In this document: piece after piece, positions 55,385-63,501 of the stretch
How the letters are laid out: each line of letters starts with the position of its first letter
How positions within the stretch are numbered: position 1 is the stretch's first letter
Source of the DNA: Collimonas antrihumi
GTDB lineage: Bacteria; Pseudomonadota; Gammaproteobacteria; Burkholderiales; Burkholderiaceae_D
NCBI RefSeq assembly: GCF_018304965.1
Contig: NZ_JAGQED010000009.1
Span: forward strand, 1-64,000
Direction of reading: 5' to 3'
Length of the DNA stretch: 64,000 bases
Translations under genes and position numbers: made by a program
The notes under the pieces: generated by a model
What the model saw: the letters and a program-made list of their open reading frames with translations, nothing else
Told to the model about the DNA's origin: nothing
Database searches by the model: none

Positions 55385-56599
55385 TCAAGCATCGTCCGGC
55401 TTCACTTCAGATTTACGCGGACGACGGCTGCGTGCGGCGGGCTTGCGGGCTGTTTTTACCCCTTTGACCGGAGCTTCTTCCGGTGGCTGAACCGGCGTTT
55501 CGACCGCTGCTGGCGTTTCCGGCGCTATATTGACATCCCGCACGACAGTTTGTCCGGCAACTTGCGGCGCAGCCGCTGCGATTTTCTTTTCGGCCGGCTT
55601 GCGGCCTCCGCGTCCCTTGCGGCGGGTTTCCGGTTTGGCGCCGTTGTCTTCAGCCGTCGCTGCTACTGTCGGCGAAACTGCTGCGGTTTCGCTTACTTCC
55701 GGCAGCGGCAACGATGGTGGCGCCGGCTGTTCCGCTGCGACTTCACTGGAAATCGTGCCTCCGCTATTGCCATTATTGCCGCTACTACGATATACGTAAG
55801 CCCCCGATTTCTCGTCACGGCCGAATTCGAGCAGACCGCGTGCCTGGGCTTCTTCCAGCAAATTGCCGAAGGCACGGAAACCGTAATATGACTCGCTGAA
55901 ATCAGGCTTGCGGCGTTTGATCGCCTCTTTCAACACGGATGCCCAAATCTTGCCGCTGTCGCCGCGTTCGGACACCAACGCATCGAAAGTCTCAACCGCC
56001 ATGTCGATCGCCTGATTCTTGCGCGCCTCCAACTCTGCCTTGCGACGCTTTTCTTCATCGGGCGAACGCTTGGCTGCCGGCTGCGTTTCCCGCGTACCAC
56101 GCTTTGCGGCCGTGCGCCGGCTCTCACGCACCAGGTCGTCATAAAAAATAAATTCGTCGCAGTTGGCAACCAGCAGGTCGGAAGTCGATTGCTTGACGCC
56201 GACGCCGATCACTTGCTTGGCGTTCTCGCGCAATTTGGAGACCAGCGGCGAGAAATCGGAGTCGCCGCTGATGATGACGAAGGTATTGACGTGCGATTTC
56301 ATATAGCAAAGATCGAGTGCGTCCACCACAAGGCGAATGTCAGCCGAATTCTTGCCGGACTGGCGCACATGCGGGATTTCGATCAGCTCGAAATTGGCCT
56401 CGTGCATGGTGGCCTTGAACTCTTTGTAGCGCTCCCAGTCGCAGTAAGCCTTCTTGACGACGATACTTCCCTTTAGCAGAAGGCGTTCCAGCACCGGCTT
56501 GATGTCGAACTTCTCGTATTTTGCATCACGCACGCCGAGCGCGACGTTTTCGAAGTCGCAGAACACTGCCATGCTGAGGTTTTCCGGGGATGAGGCCAT
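55385..56599 (-). CDS. NYN (PIN-like) domain protein with OST-HTH/LOTUS domain
   Basis: A 404-residue protein. The N-terminal NYN domain (about 10-165) shows the acidic-site pieces FCDFENVALG, SADIRLVVDALD and VIISGDSDFSPL, which match PIN/NYN RNases. A charged linker follows, then a LOTUS-type domain (about 200-275: FDALVSERGDSGKIWASVLK, FRAFGNLLEEA), then a long tail rich in Pro, Ala, Lys and Arg (RKGRGGRKPAEKK, ARSRRPRKSE). It is probably an RNA-binding and RNA-cutting protein. ATG 56599 has GGAAAG at about ten bases; TTG 56617 is an alternative. Confidence 0.85.
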   Translation of the reverse strand: MASSPENLSMAVFCDFENVALGVRDAKYEKFDIKPVLERLLLKGSIVVKKAYCDWERYKEFKATMHEANFELIEIPHVRQSGKNSADIRLVVDALDLCYMKSHVNTFVIISGDSDFSPLVSKLRENAKQVIGVGVKQSTSDLLVANCDEFIFYDDLVRESRRTAAKRGTRETQPAAKRSPDEEKRRKAELEARKNQAIDMAVETFDALVSERGDSGKIWASVLKEAIKRRKPDFSESYYGFRAFGNLLEEAQARGLLEFGRDEKSGAYVYRSSGNNGNSGGTISSEVAAEQPAPPSLPLPEVSETAAVSPTVAATAEDNGAKPETRRKGRGGRKPAEKKIAAAAPQVAGQTVVRDVNIAPETPAAVETPVQPPEEAPVKGVKTARKPAARSRRPRKSEVKPDDA

Positions 56600-56743
56600 A
56601 AATTTATTGCTTTCCAATGAGTGGCTGGACTTGACCGGTTGAGCTTGATAATCATGCGCGACAGCGGACTTTCAAGCTATCGATTATAGCCAACAATGTT
56701 GTAGGCTGATGACATGCCGCAAGCGGCTGGCACGCAGCGTGAG

Positions 56744-56778
56744 TTACCCACAGAAATTGTGCGTAGCCCTGTGGATAA
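56744..56778. promoter_or_regulatory. Inverted pair of DnaA-box-like sites
   Basis: TTACCCACA (56744-56752) faces TGTGGATAA (56770-56778), which on the other strand is the perfect DnaA box TTATCCACA. The 17 bases between them and the extended arms GTTA(C/T)CCACAG make an inverted repeat. It lies about 150 bases upstream of the NYN gene start. Confidence 0.5.
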
Positions 56779-56846
56779 CCACTCTGCTAACTCACTAAGC
56801 TATTGATTTAATGAGTTTTTCCGGCAGCGCTACAGAAGCGCGCAAA

Positions 56847-56876
56847 GAAAAAACCCGCTAACCTTGCGGTAGCGGG
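56847..56876 (-). terminator. Intrinsic terminator of the cys operon
   Basis: On the minus strand CCCGCTA pairs with TAGCGGG (stem at 56854-56860 and 56870-56876), followed by six T. It is 113 bases after the cysB stop. Confidence 0.8.
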
Positions 56877-56988
56877 CTAAATCCGAACCCGGGGAGAGTC
56901 GGAGGAGACAAACGAAATCGTAGCGCCCGAATATGACAAGGCCGTGACCCGAGGCGGGGCGCCGCCCGGATTAGAGGAAGTCCTCGCT

Positions 56989-57981
56989 TCAGGCTATTTT
57001 CAAGATGCGCGGTTCAAAATCGGCCTTGTGCACGCCATTGCTGCCCGCGCCATGCGGTTCTGCCTGCAAGGCTTCAACGATATCCTCGCGTTTCAACTGC
57101 GGTGCAAACTGCAAGATGAAGTCATACGTATAAGACCGCAGATAAGCCCCGCGCCGCACTGCCAGCCTGGTCACATTGGATGCCAGCAGATGCGATACTG
57201 AAATCGAACGCAAGCCGTTCTGGCGGCTATGCTCGGTAGCCATCGAGGCCACCAGCCCGACACCAAGGCCAAGCGATACGTATTGCTGGATAACGTCGGA
57301 ATCCATCGCCGTCAGGACGATATCGGGCGTGATGCCGGCTTTGCTGAAGGCATCGTCGATATGGCCGCGGCCGGTAAAACCGACATCGTAGGTAATCAAC
57401 GGATAGGCCGCCAGATCGGCCAGGCTGATCGGCCCGCTGATTTCCAGCAAAGGATGATGCTCCGGCACTACCAGCACGTGACTCCATTCGTAGCATGGAA
57501 AGGAAATCAATTCCTTGAACCGGGTCAGGCCTTCGGTGGCGATGCCGACGTCGGCCTTGCCCGATATCACCCAGTCGGCAATATGTTCCGGCGAGCTTTG
57601 TTGCAAGGCGATGCGGACATCGGGAAAACTGGCGCGGAAACCTTGCACCACCCGCGGCAACGCATAGCGAGCCTGGGTATGGGTGGCGGCGACAGTCAAG
57701 GTGCCGCTGGTCTCGCCCGAATATTCCTGGCTGGCCTGGCGCAGGTTTTCCGCTTCCTGCAGCAGTCTTTCGACGATCTTCAAAATTCCTTTGCCGGGAT
57801 CGGTCAAGCCGATCAGGCGCTTGCCGTTGCGGATGAAAATATCGACGCCGAGCTCTTCTTCCAGCTCGCGGATCTGGCGGCTGACCCCAGGTTGTGAAGT
57901 AAACAAGACATTCGCTACTTCAGTCAGATTGAAGCCGCAACGCGCCGCTTCGCGGATCGAACGTAATTGTTGAAAATTCAT
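56989..57981 (-). CDS. cysB: CysB-type LysR regulator of sulfur assimilation
   Basis: A 330-residue LysR-family activator. The winged helix (MNFQQLRSIREAARCGFNLT, FTSQPGVSRQIRELEEELG) and the effector domain (GTLTVAATHTQARYALP, with the sulfate/O-acetylserine pocket region TEGLTRF) match CysB. It is the last gene of cysTWA-cysB, 15 bases after cysA, with GTAAGGAG before the ATG, so regulator and transporter are made together. Confidence 0.94.
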   Translation of the reverse strand: MNFQQLRSIREAARCGFNLTEVANVLFTSQPGVSRQIRELEEELGVDIFIRNGKRLIGLTDPGKGILKIVERLLQEAENLRQASQEYSGETSGTLTVAATHTQARYALPRVVQGFRASFPDVRIALQQSSPEHIADWVISGKADVGIATEGLTRFKELISFPCYEWSHVLVVPEHHPLLEISGPISLADLAAYPLITYDVGFTGRGHIDDAFSKAGITPDIVLTAMDSDVIQQYVSLGLGVGLVASMATEHSRQNGLRSISVSHLLASNVTRLAVRRGAYLRSYTYDFILQFAPQLKREDIVEALQAEPHGAGSNGVHKADFEPRILKIA

Positions 57982-57996
57982 AGTGTTCTCCTTACC

Positions 57997-59094
57997 TTAC
58001 TGTGTAGCTTGTTGTGTAGCTTGATCTTCGACGAACACCTGCAGGCGGCGCGGACGCACCACCAGGGTTTCGCCGTCTTTCAAATTGAGCTGCCGGAAGC
58101 GCTCGCTGGAGATCACCGCTTCGATCAGACCGGCGTCGGCGCCATCGCTGCGCTCCAGTTCCAGCTGCGCCAGCGGCCCGATCGCATGGGCGCGCCGTAG
58201 TTGCACCACGATTCCTTCGGTGCTGGCACCTGCTATATAGCGATCGACGTCGAGGTCATGCGGCCGTACATAGCCGACGCCTTGCGCATCGTGCGCCGCA
58301 GCGTGCTCAGGCGCGTTGAAAACGGCGCCGCCGGTATCCAGTACGCCTTGGTGCACACGGCCGTGAAACAGGTTGACGTTGCCGAGGAAGCCGTAGACGA
58401 ATGGCGATGCCGGGTTTTCATAGACTTGCTGCGGTGCGCCTACCTGCTCGACATTGCCCTTGTTCATCAACACAATCTGATCCGCCACTTCCAGCGCTTC
58501 TTCCTGATCGTGGGTCACGAAAATGCTGGTGACGTGCAACTCGTCGTGCAAACGCCGCAGCCAACGCCGCAATTCCTTACGCACCTTGGCGTCAAGCGCG
58601 CCGAACGGCTCGTCCAGCAACAGCACGCGCGGCTCCACCGCCAGTGCCCGCGCCAGTGCGATACGCTGGCGCTGGCCGCCGGACAATTGCGGCGGATACC
58701 GATCGGCCAGCCAATCCAGCTGCACCAGTTCCAGCAAGCTGGTTACTTTTTCACGAATCGCGTTTTCGCTGGGACGCTGGGCGCGTGGCTTGACGCGCAG
58801 GCCGAAGGCGATGTTTTCAAACACGGTCATATGCTTGAACAAGGCATAGTGCTGGAATACGAAACCGACCTGGCGCTCGCGTACATGGCGCGACGAGGCA
58901 TCTTCGCCTTCCAGCAAGACCTGGCCGCTATCCTGCGCTTCGAGGCCGGCGATGATGCGCAACAAGGTGGTTTTGCCGCAACCGGATGGCCCTAGCAGCG
59001 CGGTCAATTCTCCGGTCGGGAATTCCAGCGACACATTATTCAGTGCGACAAATTCGCCGAAACGCTTGTTGATGTTGCTTACCTGGATACTCAT
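57997..59094 (-). CDS. cysA: Sulfate/thiosulfate ABC transporter ATPase
   Basis: A 365-residue ATPase: Walker A GPSGCGKT, signature [15 protein letters not shown], Walker [12 protein letters not shown], switch His in VTHDQEEA. The C-terminal TOBE domain (about 245-350) is usual for CysA. The start overlaps the cysW stop by four bases. Confidence 0.96.
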   Translation of the reverse strand: MSIQVSNINKRFGEFVALNNVSLEFPTGELTALLGPSGCGKTTLLRIIAGLEAQDSGQVLLEGEDASSRHVRERQVGFVFQHYALFKHMTVFENIAFGLRVKPRAQRPSENAIREKVTSLLELVQLDWLADRYPPQLSGGQRQRIALARALAVEPRVLLLDEPFGALDAKVRKELRRWLRRLHDELHVTSIFVTHDQEEALEVADQIVLMNKGNVEQVGAPQQVYENPASPFVYGFLGNVNLFHGRVHQGVLDTGGAVFNAPEHAAAHDAQGVGYVRPHDLDVDRYIAGASTEGIVVQLRRAHAIGPLAQLELERSDGADAGLIEAVISSERFRQLNLKDGETLVVRPRRLQVFVEDQATQQATQ

Positions 59095-60041
59095 GCCTGC
59101 TCCTGTCCTGATTGATGCCCCACGTTATGCGGTAGTACCGTTTCGCGCAAACGCCACTCGATGAACGATTTCAGCGCCAAGGTCAGCAGCGCCAGAAACG
59201 CCAGCAGCGAGGCCACCGCAAACGCTGCCTGGAAGTTGTATTCGTTGTACAGAATCTCTACCTGCAAGGGGATGGTGTTGGTCTCGCCGCGAATATGGCC
59301 GGACACCACCGACACCGCCCCGAACTCACCCATGGCGCGGGCGTTACACAAGATCACGCCATACAGCAGGCCCCATTTAATATTCGGCAAAGTCACGTGG
59401 CGGAATGTCTTCCAGCCGGAAGCGCCCAGCACCAGGGCGGCCTCTTCTTCTTCGCTGCCCTGCGCTTGCATCAACGGGATCAGTTCACGCGCCACAAAGG
59501 GGAAGGTAACGAACACAGTCGCCAGCACGATGCCCGGCACCGCAAACAGGATCTTGATATCGTGCTCGCGCAGCCATGGGCCGAACCAGCCTTGAGCGCC
59601 GAACAACAATACATAAATCAGGCCGGATATCACCGGCGATACCGAGAACGGCAGATCGATCAACGTCAGCAAGATGTTCTTGCCGCGAAATTCAAACTTG
59701 GCAATCGTCCACGCCGCAGCGACCCCGAACACCAGGTTGAGCGGCACCGCAATCGCGGCGGTCAGCACGGTCAGCTTGATGGCGCTGATCGCATCCGGCT
59801 CGATGATCGCCGCCAGATAGGCTTCCCAGCCCTTCTTGAATGCTTCGGCAAATACCGATAGCAGCGGCACCACCAGGAACAGGGCGAGGAACAACAACGC
59901 CACTGTCATTAACAAGGCGCGCACCCACAACGGCTCCAGGGTAGCGTTCGGTACATGGATCGGCTCACCTCTCATCTGCGGTTTGGCAACTGGTGTTGTA
60001 GCTGCGGCAGCCGAATTGAAATTACTGGCGGTAGCGCTCAA
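59091..60041 (-). CDS. cysW: Sulfate ABC transporter permease CysW
   Basis: A 316-residue permease with six membrane segments and the EAA-type loop ([19 protein letters not shown]). Translation very likely begins at TTG 60041, because AGGAG lies six bases before it and overlaps the cysT stop region; the next Met would remove 23 residues. CysW pairs with CysT as the channel. Confidence 0.94.
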   Translation of the reverse strand: MSATASNFNSAAAATTPVAKPQMRGEPIHVPNATLEPLWVRALLMTVALLFLALFLVVPLLSVFAEAFKKGWEAYLAAIIEPDAISAIKLTVLTAAIAVPLNLVFGVAAAWTIAKFEFRGKNILLTLIDLPFSVSPVISGLIYVLLFGAQGWFGPWLREHDIKILFAVPGIVLATVFVTFPFVARELIPLMQAQGSEEEEAALVLGASGWKTFRHVTLPNIKWGLLYGVILCNARAMGEFGAVSVVSGHIRGETNTIPLQVEILYNEYNFQAAFAVASLLAFLALLTLALKSFIEWRLRETVLPHNVGHQSGQEQA

Positions 60042-60050
60042 TTCCTGCTC

Positions 60051-60926
60051 CTATACTTTGACCGACTGGCCGCGTTTGCGGGTCCAGGCTTGCAATACGT
60101 TGATCGCCAGCAGCAGCAGGAACGATACTGTCAGCATCACCACCGCAATCGCGGTCGCTCCGGCATAGTCGTACTGCTCCAGCTTGGTAACAATGAACAA
60201 GGGGGTGATTTCCGACACCATCGGCATATTCCCGGCGATGAAGATGACCGAACCGTACTCACCGGTAGCGCGGGCAAAGGACAACGCGAAACCGGTTAAT
60301 AACGCGGGAAATACCGTCGGGAAAATCACCCGGGTAAAAGTCTGCCAATGATTCGCGCCAAGACTGGCGGCGGCTTCCTCCAACTCTTTCTCGGCATCTT
60401 CCAGCACCGGTTGCACGGTACGCACCACAAACGGCAAGCCGATAAAAGTCAGCGCTACCAATATGCCTAGCGGCGTAAAAGCGACCTTGATGCCCAGCGG
60501 TTCCAGATATTGGCCGATCCAGCCGTTGCTTGAATACAGCGCGGTCAAGGCGATGCCGGCCACCGCCGTCGGCAGCGCAAACGGCAAGTCAACCAGGGCG
60601 TCGATCAATTTTTTGCCGGGAAACTGATAACGCACCAGCACCCAGGCCACGATGCCGCCGAAAAAAGCATTCAGCAGCGCCGCCAGCAAGGAGGTGCCGA
60701 AAGTCAGGCGGTAAGACGCCATCACCCGTGGCGAAGTGACAGCGGCGACGAAACCGTCCCAGCTCAGCGTGAAGGTCTTGAGAAACACGGCCGATAAGGG
60801 GATCAATACGATCAGAGCCAGATAAAACAGGGTGAATCCCAGCGACAGGCTAAACCCGGGCATCACGCGAAACGGCGTGGCGGACTTGCTTGCAAGGCCT
60901 TGATTGGTAAGGGCAGCGGCGGTCAT
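60051..60926 (-). CDS. cysT: Sulfate ABC transporter permease CysT
   Basis: A 291-residue permease with six membrane segments, LVRYQFPGKKLIDALVDLPFALPTAV given by positions 97-122 and the EAA loop EKELEEAAASLGANHWQTF. It is the first gene of the operon; GAGGACGA precedes the ATG. No sulfate-binding-protein gene (sbp or cysP) lies upstream, so that component is encoded elsewhere. Confidence 0.94.
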   Translation of the reverse strand: MTAAALTNQGLASKSATPFRVMPGFSLSLGFTLFYLALIVLIPLSAVFLKTFTLSWDGFVAAVTSPRVMASYRLTFGTSLLAALLNAFFGGIVAWVLVRYQFPGKKLIDALVDLPFALPTAVAGIALTALYSSNGWIGQYLEPLGIKVAFTPLGILVALTFIGLPFVVRTVQPVLEDAEKELEEAAASLGANHWQTFTRVIFPTVFPALLTGFALSFARATGEYGSVIFIAGNMPMVSEITPLFIVTKLEQYDYAGATAIAVVMLTVSFLLLLAINVLQAWTRKRGQSVKV

Positions 60927-61309
60927 ACATCGTCCTCTTATTACAAATACGGCTAAAGAACGAAGATAATCTCACTGGTTTGTTATAAAGAGAACGAACT
61001 TTTTAGCATGTGCATAGAATGATTTTGCATAAGAGAAATAGATTTTTTCTGCCATCTCGTTCACTTATTTGTATTTTTAGCAACAAATTACGCAATCAGA
61101 CCGGTGCAGGAAAGCGCCACTTCTGCGTCGTTTCCCTCGTCAACCACTCAAAACCAGCCGAATCCGCTGCATTCCAGTGGCGCTTTTTTGTATTCTGTTC
61201 CGCGATTTCTGCAGATTGTCGCAAGCAGCTGGCGACTTGCCCTGCCCCTCCCTAAAGTGACGACATGCAACAACGTCAGCCACCTGCGAATCACTTAACG
61301 GAGAACAAA
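60927..61309. other. 383-base gap upstream of cysT
   Basis: Contains the cysT promoter region (AT-rich around 60950-61030), a perfect 11-bp inverted repeat with a 54-base loop and a T run (61111-61189), and the leader of the small protein gene. No protein gene was found. Confidence 0.55.
61111..61189 (+). ncRNA. Candidate structured RNA or long-loop terminator
   Basis: AAAGCGCCACT (61111-61121) is the exact complement of AGTGGCGCTTT (61176-61186), and the right arm runs into six T. This looks like the 3' end of a short plus-strand transcript. The 54-base loop is unusually long for a simple terminator. No protein frame is associated. Confidence 0.3.
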
Positions 61310-61633
61310 ATGAACACAGCACGCACAGCACTGATCGCCATCCTGTCCATCGCAACTCTGGCCGGCAGCATCGCTCCGGCACAAGCAGCACCACAGCAAA
61401 CTGAAGTCTCCACGCTGCCAACCATCACGATTATCGGCAAACGTCCAAGCCATCCAGAGTTCATGCAAACCGTGACGATCGTCGCCAAACGCCTGAGCCC
61501 GCAAGAAAAGCTGGCCATGGCACAACAGGACGACTGCCTGGCTACGATCACCGTTGTCGGCAAGCGTCTGAACCGGGAACAAAAATCGGTCTTGGCTCAG
61601 CAAGAGGCAAGCCACAAGAAGGCTGTCATCTAA
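61310..61633 (+). CDS. Small secreted protein with three GKR repeats
   Basis: A 107-residue protein with a signal peptide (cleavage after AQA, residue 26). The mature part repeats one motif three times: TITIIGKR (38-45), TVTIVAKR (54-61) and TITVVGKR (79-86), each followed by a polar helix of the type LSPQEKLAMAQQ. The beta-strand motif looks like a TonB box (xTxxVxAxR). A single Cys (76) is present. CGGAGA lies before ATG 61310. It is in tandem with a second gene of the same type. No known function. Confidence 0.75.
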   Translation: MNTARTALIAILSIATLAGSIAPAQAAPQQTEVSTLPTITIIGKRPSHPEFMQTVTIVAKRLSPQEKLAMAQQDDCLATITVVGKRLNREQKSVLAQQEASHKKAVI

Positions 61634-61695
61634 GCCGCCACCTTAGTTGCATGTACGTTGCAGTTACGTCGCAGTTCCAAACCAGGAGATTGCAA

Positions 61696-61983
61696 ATGAA
61701 CACCGTATTCCGATTATCGGTCGCCACCATGTTGTTAGCGGTCCTGAGCTTGAGTACCGCCAGCCCGGTCATGGCAGCAGCACCAGCCCCGGCCAAGAAA
61801 GCCGCAGTGACGTCTGAGGAAATTCCATTGCTGATGCCGCCCATCGTGATCATCGGCAAGCGCATGACACCGGAAGAAAAAATAGCTTTTAAGCAGCAAC
61901 AGCAGCAACGCGCCCATGCCATGAAAAAAGTGGCACGCAAGAAAACTGAGCAAATCGGCTCGTCGGCGCTCAGCGCTCTTTGA
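61696..61983 (+). CDS. Small secreted protein with one GKR motif
   Basis: A 95-residue relative of the product of 61310-61633. Signal peptide cleaved after VMA; then a Pro/Ala/Lys stretch, one motif PIVIIGKR (49-56), and MTPEEKIAFKQQQQQRAH, followed by a strongly basic tail (KKVARKKTEQ). Thus it has the same unit, strand plus EK-helix, as its neighbour, but only once. AGGAG precedes ATG 61696. Function unknown. Confidence 0.75.
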   Translation: MNTVFRLSVATMLLAVLSLSTASPVMAAAPAPAKKAAVTSEEIPLLMPPIVIIGKRMTPEEKIAFKQQQQQRAHAMKKVARKKTEQIGSSALSAL

Positions 61984-62074
61984 TGCTTTATAGCAAAACG
62001 GTCAGACCGCTGCGCCCGTTCCGTTTAAAATGACGACAACTTTTTGAGTTGCCGCACAAACTGATTCCCACTCT

Positions 62075-63463
62075 ATGAATTCTGATTCGTTCACCACATT
62101 CAAGAAAAATGCAGCGATCGCCTCGACCTATCTGTCACGCGGGTTCGACAAAGTAGCGAGCTGGGTCACGCAGCTTTCGTGGTGGAAGTTCCTGTTGTTT
62201 GCAGTGCTGATGCTGGCGGCTGCCGGGATTTTGCAGGAAACGCTGTTTTCTTCCGAAGAGATCATCATCGAGAAAGTCAGCAAACATGAGAGCAAAGCCT
62301 CAAAACCTGCCAAGTCCACCAAGTCCGCCAGAGGCAAAACCGATATCCGGATTGACGACACCGGCGTCCATATCAATACCGGCGCTTATACCTACAATGG
62401 CGACGATGCGGCGAGTGTCCCTGCAGCGCCGCCGCCTCCTTCAAAGGCAGAAGCCGCCGCTGGCGCGCCTGCTGCGGCGCCTGCAGCACCGGCAGCACCG
62501 GCAGCACCGGCAGCACCGGCAGCACCAGCAGCACCAGCCGCGCCGGCAGCGCCTCCCGACAATGCCGCCAGCCTGAGCCTGAACTTGCCGCCGGATGCTG
62601 CCCAGGATGTTAATCAGGCGATCAACGATGCGGTTGCCGCCATCCATGAAGCCGCCGCAGAGAAAGCTGAGCAGCAGGTTGCCCGCTACCAGAAAAAATC
62701 TTCTGAATGGTTCGTGAATTTTGTGCTGCTGTTGCTGATCGGCTTATTCGGCACCAAGGCGCTGATGGGCGGCAAGAAACGGGCTGAAGCGCGTGCCCAG
62801 GCGGCCAATGCCGCCGCCGAGCACGCCAACCTGCAACGCGAAGTATCGGAAGCCAAGATGCAGATGATCCAGGCTCAGGTCGAACCGCATTTTCTGTTCA
62901 ATACGCTGGCTTCGGTCGACTACCTGATTGAAACCGATCCGCCGCGCGCCTCAGCCATGCAAAAGCACCTGATCCAGTACTTGCGGGCAGTATTGCCGCA
63001 GATGCGGGAAACCGCCACCGTCACCACGCTGGGACGCGAAGTCGACATTGTGCGGGCCTATCTGGATCTGTTGAAGATGCGCATGGAAGAACGCCTGAAC
63101 GTCGATCTGCAAGTATCCGACGGCTTACGCAGCGCAGCCTTCCCGCCGATGATGCTGCAATCGCTGGTGGAAAATGCCATCAAGCATGGCCTGGAGCGCA
63201 AACCGGAAGGCGGCTACTTGCGTATCAAGGCGGAAGTAGCCGACAATCAGCTGCGCGTCAGCGTCACTGACGACGGCCTGGGTTTTGGCGCCCTCCCAAG
63301 CAATGGCACGGGACTTGGATTGCAAAGTATCCGCGACCGCCTCAAACTGTTGCACGGCAACGCCGCACAACTGGAGATAACCCCCAACAGCCCGAGTGGC
63401 GTATGCTCAACCATTGAGGTGCCATATCAGGTAGTTGGCACCGGTAAGACCAAGCCTGTATAA
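62075..63463 (+). CDS. LytS-type sensor histidine kinase with Ala/Pro repeat
   Basis: A 462-residue kinase. One membrane segment (about 37-57), a periplasmic part (58-211) that contains a Lys/Ser-rich region, the pattern TDIRIDDTGVHINTG and an Ala-Ala-Pro repeat (about 131-161), a second membrane segment (212-231), a helical linker, and a His_kinase/HATPase core with His272 in VEPHFLFNTLASVDY and MLQSLVENAIKHG. The partner LytTR regulator is not in the window. The next gene is a DUF2807 protein. Confidence 0.88.
   Translation: MNSDSFTTFKKNAAIASTYLSRGFDKVASWVTQLSWWKFLLFAVLMLAAAGILQETLFSSEEIIIEKVSKHESKASKPAKSTKSARGKTDIRIDDTGVHINTGAYTYNGDDAASVPAAPPPPSKAEAAAGAPAAAPAAPAAPAAPAAPAAPAAPAAPAAPPDNAASLSLNLPPDAAQDVNQAINDAVAAIHEAAAEKAEQQVARYQKKSSEWFVNFVLLLLIGLFGTKALMGGKKRAEARAQAANAAAEHANLQREVSEAKMQMIQAQVEPHFLFNTLASVDYLIETDPPRASAMQKHLIQYLRAVLPQMRETATVTTLGREVDIVRAYLDLLKMRMEERLNVDLQVSDGLRSAAFPPMMLQSLVENAIKHGLERKPEGGYLRIKAEVADNQLRVSVTDDGLGFGALPSNGTGLGLQSIRDRLKLLHGNAAQLEITPNSPSGVCSTIEVPYQVVGTGKTKPV
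62483..62554 (+). repeat. 9-bp coding tandem repeat
   Basis: Eight units of GCAGCACCG or close variants (62483-62554), the first four identical, coding for Ala-Ala-Pro. Inside the kinase gene; in-frame slippage would change only linker length. Confidence 0.85.
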
Positions 63464-63501
63464 ATTCATCATCCAGGCTAGCTTTATAAGCAGGAGGAAA
63501 C

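Larger units (their letters stand above)
56600..56988. other. 389-base gap between the NYN gene and cysB
   Basis: No gene found. It carries the inverted pair of DnaA boxes at 56744-56778 and the cys-operon terminator at 56847-56876. Confidence 0.6.

Noticed and set aside
55385-55900. Several plus-strand frames opposite the tail of the NYN gene
   Set aside because: They are complements of a low-complexity Pro/Ala/Lys tail and carry no motif.
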